Below, one piece after another: positions 7,352-13,685 of a DNA stretch of 19,492 nt (position 1 is its first letter; each line of letters starts with the position of its first letter). Source of the stretch: CAXSDR01 sp964236445 (GTDB taxonomy: Bacteria; Actinomycetota; Actinomycetes; Motilibacterales; Motilibacteraceae); the NCBI GenBank assembly GCA_964236445.1, contig CAXSDR010000071.1, positions 1 to 19,492 of the forward strand. Direction: 5' to 3'. The position numbers and the translations under genes were made by a program. The notes beneath the pieces were generated by a model. That model made no database searches and was not told the origin of the DNA. It saw only the letters and a list, made by a program, of their open reading frames with translations.

Positions 7352-7558
7352 GCGACGGCGTCCGTGTTGCGGGACCACCCGTCGGGTGCGGCGGCCGAGG
7401 TCGACTTCGGTGTCGTGTGGGTGATGCTCAACGCTGAGTCGACCCGCTGCTTCCTGTTCACGCGCCGTCTCACCTACGTCGTTGCGCCCTGTCACGGCCT
7501 GCACGTTGCCGCGGTCCAGCCCCTGACTCCGACCCGACCGGAGGTCAATGCCCGGTGA
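7352..7558 (+). mobile_element. IS21-family IstA transposase fragment
   Basis: The plus-strand frame starts after a TAG at 7349 and reads LRDHPSGAAAEVDFGVVWVM, then an STRCFLFTRRLTY segment. This matches the start of the DDE catalytic domain of IS21 IstA transposases: the H-x-x-G-x-x-A-E-V-D-F-G motif, whose Asp (codon 7403-7405) is the first catalytic acid, and the following K/RC-x-x-F-x-x-x-L-S/T strand. Recognisable similarity fades after about 7475, and the frame ends at TGA 7556-7558. Full IstA is about 400-500 residues and is followed by istB; neither the helix-turn-helix, the later DDE acids nor istB is present. It is therefore a dead fragment, left beside the truncated SDR gene. No terminal inverted repeats are visible at its edges. 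Confidence 0.6.
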
Positions 7559-7990
7559 GCAGGAAGGGACGTCCGTACGCAGCAGTGGTCCCGCGGGTGA
7601 TGTCCTTCATCCCCACGACGCGGTAGGCCCAGGCCCCACGCGGCGGGACGCAGAGGCGCGGTACGTGCACGACGTCGGCATGCACGTCGCGTAGCTCGTG
7701 AACACCGTGCGCCAGCGGCCGGCCTCTTGCGCTGCAGCAGCACCGTCCCGTTGGTCGACCTACCGGTGACGACGACGGTGTGTTGACCTCGAAGAAGCTC
7801 CTGCCGACCGTGACGCCCATCGGGTCTGTGAGGTGGACCGACACGTCGAGGCCACTCACCTGCGCACCGGCCAACCGTGGTGGACCTGTCAGTGCGAGTG
7901 CCGACACCTGCGGCGCCGCGGGGGCGTCCTCGGCGAGGGCGGGCTCGGTGCCTCCGAGGAGCATCCTCACACCCGGCCGACTGCTCGACG
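7545..7990 (-). pseudogene. decayed gene for a secreted Ig-like domain protein
   Basis: Coding-like sequence on the minus strand moves through three frames. It starts near 7964 with a signal-cleavage-like ALAEDAPAAP followed by QVSALALTG and VSVHLTDPMGV. It then needs a shift near 7785 to read VVVTGRSTNGTVLLQRK, another near 7730 to read EAGRWRTVFTSYAT, and a third near 7650 to read PRGAWAYRVVGMKDITRGTT and PFLLTGH with a stop at 7545-7547. The pattern of short beta-strand motifs (TGR, VxLQR, GxWRTV, AYRVV) is that of secreted actinobacterial Ig-like or bacterial Ig repeats. At least three frameshifts and no complete signal peptide mark it as dead. It lies 13 nt or so beyond the ABC permease end. 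Confidence 0.5.
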
Positions 7991-8002
7991 CGCTCCGCTG
8001 AG

Positions 8003-8752
8003 CTAGTGGGTGGCGATCGCCTGGAGCACGTCGAGGCGCGTCGACCGCCACGCCGGCATCGCTGCGGCGAGCGTCCCCACGACGGGCGCGGCGAGGGCAA
8101 CGGTGCCGATGAGCAGGAGCGGGAGAGCAAGCTGCGTGATCCCCTGCCCGACGAGCAGTCGCTGCGCCAGCACGCCGAGAAGGGTGCCCGTGCCGAGTCC
8201 GAGCAGTGCCCCGAACACAGAGATCACCACGGACTCCAGCACCACCATGCAACCGAGCTGACCGCGTGTGGTTCCCACGGCACGCATGAGCCCGACTTCG
8301 CGGGTGCGCTCGATGACCGAGAGCCACAGCGTGTTGACGATGCCGAGGATCGCGATCACGACGGCGAGAGCCAGCAGCACATAGATGAACGTGAGGAGCT
8401 GGTTGATCTGCTTGCGGAACTCCTGCTTGAACTGCGCCTGGTCCTGCAGCTTGATGTCGGGATAGGCGGCCAGCTGCGCGTCCAGAACCGACCGGACTTC
8501 CCCCAAGTCGGCGTTCTGCTTCGCCGTGACATAGAGGAAGTCGTCGCGGCGGGACCCGCCGAGAACCTGCTGGACGCCGAGCGGGAGCGTGAAGCCCGAG
8601 AGCCCCGGGTTGTCGGCAACGACACCACCCACGACCACGTCTGCTGACTTGCCGGTGGCAAGCACAACGGTCATGTGAGAGCCGACCGCGAGACCCGTCT
8701 CACCGGCGACCGCCTCAGTGAGGAGTGCCTTGCCGGCCTCGAGCGCGTTCAC
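8003..8752 (-). CDS. ABC transporter permease, C-terminal part (FtsX/MacB-like), split by frameshift
   Basis: This 249-residue reading is the second half of the permease that begins at 10554. It contains the end of a periplasmic domain and a complete C-terminal FtsX domain with three or four membrane helices: FIYVLLALAVVIAILGIVNT, a helix after the coupling segment RTREVGLMRAVGTTRGQL, and a last pair near the C-terminus, which ends in AWRSTRLDVLQAIATH as is usual for the family. Its GTG overlaps the stop of the first half (ATGTGA). The frame is also coding-like upstream of that GTG (EGKSGDVNALEAGK), which shows that it is a continuation and not an independent gene. The two parts total about 850 residues, the normal length for a two-FtsX-domain permease. 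Confidence 0.8.
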   Translation of the reverse strand: MNALEAGKALLTEAVAGETGLAVGSHMTVVLATGKSADVVVGGVVADNPGLSGFTLPLGVQQVLGGSRRDDFLYVTAKQNADLGEVRSVLDAQLAAYPDIKLQDQAQFKQEFRKQINQLLTFIYVLLALAVVIAILGIVNTLWLSVIERTREVGLMRAVGTTRGQLGCMVVLESVVISVFGALLGLGTGTLLGVLAQRLLVGQGITQLALPLLLIGTVALAAPVVGTLAAAMPAWRSTRLDVLQAIATH

Positions 8753-10554
8753 ATCGCCCGATTTGCCTTCAAGCGCAATGCGGCGGCGATGGCGGGCCCA
8801 CCGATCGAGGTGACGTCGGTCGTGGAGTCCGCGCGTCCGGCGATGCTGATGCGCGCCGTGTCAATGCGCTCGCGTACGACACCGGCGATGCCGGGAGAGG
8901 CACCGAGGCGGTCAGCGACGTCACCGGTGAAGGCACCATCGTTGTTGCCGAAAGCGACATAGCTCGCCCCCATGGAGTCGTCAACGAGCTTGTCCAGTGA
9001 CACCTTGCTGGAGGAAGCCAGAACGCCGATTCCGGTGATGAGCGTGAGACCGATCATCAAGGCTGATGCCGTCACCGCGGTGCGTCGCGGGTTGCGCCGG
9101 GCGTTCTGCGTGCTCAGGCGCCCGACGGTTCCGGCCAGCGCACGCAGTGGAACGCTGAGCACGGACAGGACAGGGATGCTGACGAGCGGTGCGAGCACCA
9201 TGGCGGTCAGCAGGGCGAGAAGTGCACCGCCGGCGAAAGTGAGGCCGGCCGGCTTCCCGGCCATGCGCAAGGAGCCGGCAAGGGCGGCGGTGGCAGCTGT
9301 CGCTCCGATGAGACCGATCGACGCGCGTCGCCGCAACGAGCGCTCGTCCGGTCCCAGGTCGTCACGCATCGCGGCGACGGGTGACACGCTCGCGGCTCGC
9401 CGAGCCGGAAGGTAGGAAGCCACGAGCGTCACGACCACGCCCGTGACCAGCGAGATGACCACGGTCCGGGGCGCGATGACCAGCGACCCGGAGGCGACGT
9501 CGAGACCGTTGCGTCTCATCAGCGCCAGCAGGCCGACGACGAGCAGCACGCCGGTGCCGAAGCCCGTGGTGGCACCGACGAGGCCGAGCGCGCCGGCTTC
9601 GCCGAGCACTGAGCGGGTCACCTGACGACGACTCGCACCCAGGGCTCGCAGCAGCGCAGACTCGCGCGTGCGCTGTGCCACGACCATCGAGAACGTGTTG
9701 AAGATGAGGAAGCACGCGACGAACAGCGCGACCCCTGCGAATCCGAGAAGGACGGGCGTGATGAACGAGAGGGACTGCGAGACCGACGCGCTCGTCGCTG
9801 CAGCGTCCTCTGCTCCGGTCCTGGCGGCGGCGCTCGCAGGCAGCACGCGGGCGACGCGCGACCTCAGCGCCTCGTCGCTGACGCCGTCCGCCGCGGTGAC
9901 GGCGAGCGAGGTGAACCCGGCGCCGCCCGGCAGCAGTTTCCCGGCCGTGGCGCCGTCGAAGGCGACCATCGTCGCGCCCGCCAGGTTGCCGGTCGAGCCA
10001 TAGCGGAACACCCCCACCAGCGTCGCCGTCGTGGGGGGCCCGCTCGGCATCAGCAGGGCGATCCGGCTGCCGAGGCTCAGTTGACCCGTGCGCGCCGAGA
10101 CGCTGTCGATCGCGACCTCGGCAGCGGACGTAGGGGCCCGGCCCCGGAGCAGGGTCGTGACGCCCGGTCGGTCGGTCCACCTGACGCCGATGCCCGGCGC
10201 GCCGCCCGATCCGAGGATCGCGCCCGTGGGTCCCAGGATGCGTACGCCATCGACGGATATCTCACCGACGGCCCGGCCGACTCCCGGCACGGCCTTGACC
10301 GTGTCCAACAAGGATGCGGGCAGCGTGAGAACGGTCGAGTCGTCGGTGAAGGCGTCGGTCCCGCCGACCGCGGACCGCGGTTGGACGACGACGTCCGAGG
10401 TCGTCTCGGCGAACAGCTGGTCGAACGTGTGGCGCATGGTGTCGGTCAAGATCAATGAGCCGGCGACGAACGCGATGCCCAGCACGACGGCTGCACCGCT
10501 GAGCAGCAGTCGGAGCTTGTGCGCCAGCAGGCTTCTCACGGTGACACGCAACAT
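8749..10554 (-). CDS. ABC transporter permease, N-terminal part (FtsX/MacB-like), split by frameshift
   Basis: The 601-residue reading starts with a membrane helix (about 14-36) after MLRVTVRSLLAHKLR, then a MacB-like extracytoplasmic domain (about 40-250). It has an FtsX domain near 260-395 with the coupling segment QRTRESALLRALGASRRQV, a further helix pair near 415-470, and the beginning of a second extracytoplasmic domain. It ends at a premature TGA. Homologues continue through a second FtsX domain, which is present one frame over at 8003-8752. Such permeases pair with MacB/LolD-type ATPases and move lipoproteins, peptides or drugs, or transmit signals across the envelope. The ATG follows the ATPase stop by 2 nt (TGAACATG), so the two genes are coupled. 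Whether the frameshift is real or a sequencing error cannot be told here. Confidence 0.85.
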   Translation of the reverse strand: MLRVTVRSLLAHKLRLLLSGAAVVLGIAFVAGSLILTDTMRHTFDQLFAETTSDVVVQPRSAVGGTDAFTDDSTVLTLPASLLDTVKAVPGVGRAVGEISVDGVRILGPTGAILGSGGAPGIGVRWTDRPGVTTLLRGRAPTSAAEVAIDSVSARTGQLSLGSRIALLMPSGPPTTATLVGVFRYGSTGNLAGATMVAFDGATAGKLLPGGAGFTSLAVTAADGVSDEALRSRVARVLPASAAARTGAEDAAATSASVSQSLSFITPVLLGFAGVALFVACFLIFNTFSMVVAQRTRESALLRALGASRRQVTRSVLGEAGALGLVGATTGFGTGVLLVVGLLALMRRNGLDVASGSLVIAPRTVVISLVTGVVVTLVASYLPARRAASVSPVAAMRDDLGPDERSLRRRASIGLIGATAATAALAGSLRMAGKPAGLTFAGGALLALLTAMVLAPLVSIPVLSVLSVPLRALAGTVGRLSTQNARRNPRRTAVTASALMIGLTLITGIGVLASSSKVSLDKLVDDSMGASYVAFGNNDGAFTGDVADRLGASPGIAGVVRERIDTARISIAGRADSTTDVTSIGGPAIAAALRLKANRAM

Positions 10555-10556
10555 GT

Positions 10557-11315
10557 TCAGGACCTCCGGCCGGCTGCTTCGAACTTCTTCATGCGCTCGA
10601 GGACTGCATCGGAGTCCGGCTCGAGCAGCTCGTCGACGATGCGCCCGTCAGCGAGGAAGAGCACGCGGTCGGCATAGGACGCGGCAACGGGGTCGTGGGT
10701 GACCATCACCACGGTTCGCTGCATCGACCGGACACTGTCGCGCAGGAACTGCAGAACTTCGGCACCGGCGCGTGAGTCGAGATTTCCTGTCGGCTCGTCG
10801 GCGAAGATGATGTCGGGCTTGCCGGCCATGGCACGGGCACACGCGACCCGCTGCTGCTGACCGCCGGAAAGCTGTGAGGGCTTGTGCGTCAGCCGGTCTC
10901 GCAGGCCGACCGTGTCGATGACCGTGTCCAACCAGGCCCGGTCGGGCCTTCGCCCGGCAATGTCCATCGGCAGCGTGATGTTCTCCATCGCCGTGAGCAT
11001 CGGAAGCAGGTTGTAGGACTGGAAGATGAAGCCGACCCTGTCACGGCGCAACCGCGTCAGCGCCTTGTCCTTCTTGTCCGTGAGATCGACGTCACCGATC
11101 GAGACCGAACCGCTCGTGACGACGTCGAGCCCGGCGAGGCAGTGCATCAGCGTCGACTTGCCCGAGCCGGACGGCCCCATGATGGCGGTGAACTGACCGC
11201 GAGGAAATATGACGTCGACATCGTCGAGCGCGACGACCCGGGTGTCCCCGCTGCCATAGACCTTTCCCACGCGATCCGCTCGGGCGGCTGTTCCTGTTGC
11301 CTGTGGTGTGATCAT
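10557..11315 (-). CDS. ABC transporter ATP-binding protein (MacB/LolD type)
   Basis: This 252-residue ATPase has every ABC motif: Walker A GPSGSGKST (47-55), Q-loop Gln99 in FIFQSYNL, signature LSGGQQQR (149-156), Walker B IIFADEP with Glu174, D-loop GNLDS, and H-loop His207 in VMVTHD. The YNLLPMLTAMENI and LTRLRRDRVGFIF segments are typical of the MacB/LolD/FtsE-like subfamily, which drives mechanotransmission by FtsX-type permeases. It is directly followed by its partner permease (2-nt gap). The ATG lies 6 nt after a TAGTTT -10 element, so it is probably leaderless and is the first gene of this operon. The cargo is unknown. Since the permease is frameshifted, the transporter may be inactive in this strain. 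Confidence 0.93.
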   Translation of the reverse strand: MITPQATGTAARADRVGKVYGSGDTRVVALDDVDVIFPRGQFTAIMGPSGSGKSTLMHCLAGLDVVTSGSVSIGDVDLTDKKDKALTRLRRDRVGFIFQSYNLLPMLTAMENITLPMDIAGRRPDRAWLDTVIDTVGLRDRLTHKPSQLSGGQQQRVACARAMAGKPDIIFADEPTGNLDSRAGAEVLQFLRDSVRSMQRTVVMVTHDPVAASYADRVLFLADGRIVDELLEPDSDAVLERMKKFEAAGRRS

Positions 11316-11321
11316 GCATCG

Positions 11322-11327
11322 AAACTA
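11322..11327 (-). promoter_or_regulatory. -10 element of a probably leaderless promoter for the ABC operon
   Basis: On the minus strand TAGTTT fits TAnnnT and lies 6 nt before the ATG of the ATPase gene. No good -35 box is apparent. It is divergent from the M50 promoter about 160 nt away. Confidence 0.45.
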
Positions 11328-11481
11328 GGGAAGTCGGGCCCGGCGCGGCATCGTGGATCTCCCGGGGTGCGGCCCCTAAATCTCGCCGACCCCAACCCCG
11401 AGAGCGGTCCGGCTCAACCCTGAGAACAGGCGCTCCGGTCGACCGTGCACCGGGATCCCTGCGTCCTTCGATGCCGCGACC

Positions 11482-11487
11482 TAGCAT
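11482..11487 (+). promoter_or_regulatory. -10 element upstream of the M50 leader ORF
   Basis: TAGCAT fits TAnnnT and lies 6 nt before the ATG at 11494, which opens a 15-codon ORF overlapping the M50 protease start. The intervening GAGGTG could also work as a ribosome-binding site for a nearby start, but it is too close to 11494 itself. Confidence 0.45.
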
Positions 11488-11493
11488 GAGGTG

Positions 11494-11541
11494 ATGCCCG
11501 ACAGCGAGAACTCCCACGCCGACTCGCGCGTCCTGCGATGA
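11494..11541 (+). CDS. 15-codon leader ORF overlapping the M50 protease start
   Basis: The ATG at 11494, 6 nt after a TAGCAT -10 element, opens a frame reading MPDSENSHADSRVLR. It stops at TGA 11539-11541, overlapping the protease ATG (11538) as ATGA. The protease start has no Shine-Dalgarno sequence, so a leaderless leader peptide followed by reinitiation explains its translation. The alternative is a one-base error that separates 15 genuine N-terminal residues from the protease; a hydrophilic N-terminal tail would be acceptable for this family. The same arrangement occurs at the HAD gene. Confidence 0.45.
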   Translation: MPDSENSHADSRVLR

Positions 11542-12644
11542 ACGGGACCTCGCTGCGCATCGGGTCTGTCGCGGGCGTCCCGATCTTCGTTGCGCGGTCG
11601 TGGCTGATCGTCGCCGCGATCATCACCTACATCTTCGCGCCCGAGGTCGAGAGCAGGCTTCCGGGGATCGGCAACGGCGCGTACGCCGTGTCCGCGGCCT
11701 TTGCCGTTCTGCTCTACGCCTGCGTCCTCATCCACGAGCTCGGGCACACGTTCGTCGCGCTGTCGTTCGGGCTGCCCGTGGGCCGCATCGACCTACAGGT
11801 GCTCGGCGGCGTCTCCCACATCGAGCGGGAGCCACAGACGCCGTGGCGCGAGTTCGCGGTCTCTGCCGTCGGTCCGGCAGTGTCGCTGGCTCTGGGCCTC
11901 GCGGCCTGGCTGGCCCGCGGCGCCGTCCCGGACGGGACCGTCATCTCCGTGCTCGTGCTGGAGCTGTTCGCCGCCAACATCGCGGTGGGCGTCTTCAACC
12001 TGCTGCCGGGTCTCCCACTCGACGGCGGCCGCGTCCTGCTCGCGGGCGTCTGGGCCCTGACCCGTCGCCGCACGATGGCCATGGTCGTCGCCGCCTGGTC
12101 AGGACGTGTCGTCGCCGTCGCGGTCGCCCTCGCTCCGGTGGTGCTGGCAGCACGAGCCGGTCGACAGGTTGGCCTGGTGTCGCTGATGTGGGGAGTGCTG
12201 CTCGGGCTCTCGCTCTGGTCAGGCGCGTCGCAGTCGTTGGCCGCCGCCCGGCTGCGTACGCGCCTGCGCGGACTTGACGCACGGTCGCTCGCCCGCTCGG
12301 CCCACGCCGTCGAGGGCGACGTCCCCTTGTCACAGGCGATCAGCGAGAGCGAGGCGCTCGGTCGGCAGGCGCTGCTCGTAGTGGCGCCCGACGGTCATGT
12401 GCTCGGGCTGGTGAACGACGCCGCGCTGCACGCGGTGCCCGAGCACCGTCGCTCGTGGGTGCGCACCGGCGATCTCGCGCGCGCCGTCGAGCCCGCGCTG
12501 GTGCTGGCCGCGGACCTCGACGGCGAGAGCCTGCTGCAGGCGCTCAACGCGGTGCCGGCCACCGAGTGGCTCGTGCTGGAGCAGGGTGGCGCGGTCTGCG
12601 GTGTCATCGCGGCGGCCGACGTCGAGCGCGCACTGCGCACCTAG
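11538..12644 (+). CDS. M50 family site-2 protease with CBS-like C-terminal region
   Basis: This 368-residue integral membrane metalloprotease cleaves substrates within the membrane. The zinc motif HELGH is at residues 66-70 inside the second hydrophobic segment. The third zinc ligand is Asp162 in NLLPGLPLDGGR. Several more helices follow up to about residue 235. Residues 240-368 form a soluble region with two CBS-like repeats (PLSQAISESEALGRQALLVV and a second one ending VCGVIAAADVERAL), as in the Rip3-like, CBS-containing class. Such proteases process anti-sigma factors or membrane regulators; the substrate here is unknown. The gene sits directly before trmI with 11 nt between stop and ATG, and the trmI -10 element overlaps its stop codon. 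The start at 11538 gives the usual family N-terminus (LRIGSVAGVPIFV). Confidence 0.9.
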   Translation: MNGTSLRIGSVAGVPIFVARSWLIVAAIITYIFAPEVESRLPGIGNGAYAVSAAFAVLLYACVLIHELGHTFVALSFGLPVGRIDLQVLGGVSHIEREPQTPWREFAVSAVGPAVSLALGLAAWLARGAVPDGTVISVLVLELFAANIAVGVFNLLPGLPLDGGRVLLAGVWALTRRRTMAMVVAAWSGRVVAVAVALAPVVLAARAGRQVGLVSLMWGVLLGLSLWSGASQSLAAARLRTRLRGLDARSLARSAHAVEGDVPLSQAISESEALGRQALLVVAPDGHVLGLVNDAALHAVPEHRRSWVRTGDLARAVEPALVLAADLDGESLLQALNAVPATEWLVLEQGGAVCGVIAAADVERALRT

Positions 12645-12647
12645 ACT
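12642..12647 (+). promoter_or_regulatory. -10 element of a probable trmI promoter
   Basis: TAGACT overlaps the TAG stop of the M50 gene and lies 8 nt before the trmI ATG. It would give a leaderless or nearly leaderless trmI transcript. There is no Shine-Dalgarno sequence before that ATG, which agrees with this reading. Confidence 0.45.
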
Positions 12648-12655
12648 GCGCCCCC

Positions 12656-13594
12656 ATGACCGACGCGCCATCCCAGCCCACAGGCGCAGCTCACAGGCAA
12701 GGCCCCTTCCGCGCCGGCGACCAGGTGCAGCTGACCGATCCCAAGGGCCGGCACAACACGATCACCCTGGTGGAAGGCAGCGCCTTCCACACCCACAAGG
12801 GTCTGCTCGACCACGACGGACTCATCGGCCGTGACGAGGGCATCGTGGTCAAGACGACGGCAGGCGTCGAATACCTCGCGCTACGCCCGCTGTTGTCGGA
12901 CTTCGTGCTCTCGATGCCGCGCGGCGCCACCGTCGTCTATCCCAAGGACGCCGGGCAGATCGTGCACATGGCCGACGTCTATCCGGGTGCGCGCGTCCTC
13001 GAGGCGGGAGCCGGGTCGGGTGCACTCACCATGGCGCTGCTGCGGGCGGTCGGCGACGAGGGCAGCGTGATCTCCTACGAGCGACGCCCCGAGTTCGCAG
13101 CGGTCGCCGCGCGCAACGTGGAGCTGTTCTTCGGCACGCCGCACCCCGCATGGGAGCTTCGCCACGGTGACCTTCAGGAGGCCGACCAGCTGCCTGACGC
13201 ATCGGTCGACCGGGTCGTGCTCGACATGCTCGCACCCTGGGAGTGCCTGGCGACCGTGGCCCGCGCGCTGGTGCCCGGCGGGGTGCTCTGCGCGTACGTC
13301 GCGACGACGACGCAGCTCTCGCGCATCGTCGAGGGTGCGCGCGAGCACGGCGGTTTCACGGAGCCCCAGGCGTGGGAGTCCCTCGTGCGCGGCTGGCACC
13401 TCGAGGGCCTCGCGGTGCGCCCGGACCACCGCATGGTGGGCCACACCGGCTTCCTCGTCACGACACGACGGCTCGCCGAGGGAGTCACGGCGCCGGTGCG
13501 ACGTCGGCGCCCCTCGAAGGGCGCCGCCCTCGAGAAACCGGTGGCTGCCGTCGAGACTGCACCCGACGACGTCGCCGAGCAGGACGGCGAGTGA
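12656..13594 (+). CDS. trmI: tRNA (adenine(58)-N1)-methyltransferase TrmI
   Basis: TrmI uses S-adenosylmethionine to methylate N1 of A58 in the T-loop of tRNAs, acting as a homotetramer in the cytoplasm. The 312-residue product has a beta-rich N-terminal domain (about 15-95), then a Rossmann-type methyltransferase domain with the SAM motif VLEAGAGSGALT (114-125), an acidic ribose-binding segment (SYERRPEF), and catalytic Asp190 in VVLDMLAPWE. The hydrophilic C-terminal tail from about residue 275 is not conserved. The ATG at 12656 follows a -10 element and gives the family N-terminus (FRAGDQVQLTDPKGR); a longer frame reaching back to 12455 only runs through the M50 gene. The order M50-trmI-arc matches the Rv2118c-mpa neighbourhood. 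Confidence 0.93.
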   Translation: MTDAPSQPTGAAHRQGPFRAGDQVQLTDPKGRHNTITLVEGSAFHTHKGLLDHDGLIGRDEGIVVKTTAGVEYLALRPLLSDFVLSMPRGATVVYPKDAGQIVHMADVYPGARVLEAGAGSGALTMALLRAVGDEGSVISYERRPEFAAVAARNVELFFGTPHPAWELRHGDLQEADQLPDASVDRVVLDMLAPWECLATVARALVPGGVLCAYVATTTQLSRIVEGAREHGGFTEPQAWESLVRGWHLEGLAVRPDHRMVGHTGFLVTTRRLAEGVTAPVRRRRPSKGAALEKPVAAVETAPDDVAEQDGE

Positions 13595-13634
13595 CACGTT
13601 CTCGTTTCCCGGGTGTGGATCGACGCGTCGCAGG

Positions 13635-13640
13635 TAGGGT
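13635..13640 (+). promoter_or_regulatory. candidate arc promoter (-10 element)
   Basis: TAGGGT fits TAnnnT and lies 45 nt before the arc GTG, giving a leader of roughly 35-40 nt that carries a ribosome-binding site (GGAGGG). No strong -35 box is visible. Unlike its neighbours, arc would therefore have a conventional leadered transcript. Confidence 0.4.
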
Positions 13641-13659
13641 CGGCACGAGCGAGCAATCG

Positions 13660-13672
13660 GGAACGACGTTCC
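13660..13672 (+). repeat. 13-bp palindrome in the arc leader
   Basis: GGAACG-A-CGTTCC is a perfect inverted repeat with a single central base, placed between the candidate -10 element and the ribosome-binding site of arc. It is too tight to form a hairpin and so looks more like a site for a dimeric DNA-binding protein. It resembles, but does not match, the SOS box GAAC-N4-GTTC, since the spacer is three bases. Confidence 0.4.
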
Positions 13673-13685
13673 GGAGGGACCCGAA

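Noticed and set aside
12455..12655. Longer trmI reading reaching back into the M50 gene
   Set aside because: The extension is an out-of-frame Arg-rich translation of the M50 C-terminal region; the ATG at 12656 gives the family N-terminus.
13660..13672. LexA/SOS box upstream of arc
   Set aside because: The palindrome has a three-base spacer between GAAC and GTTC, while the actinobacterial SOS box has four.
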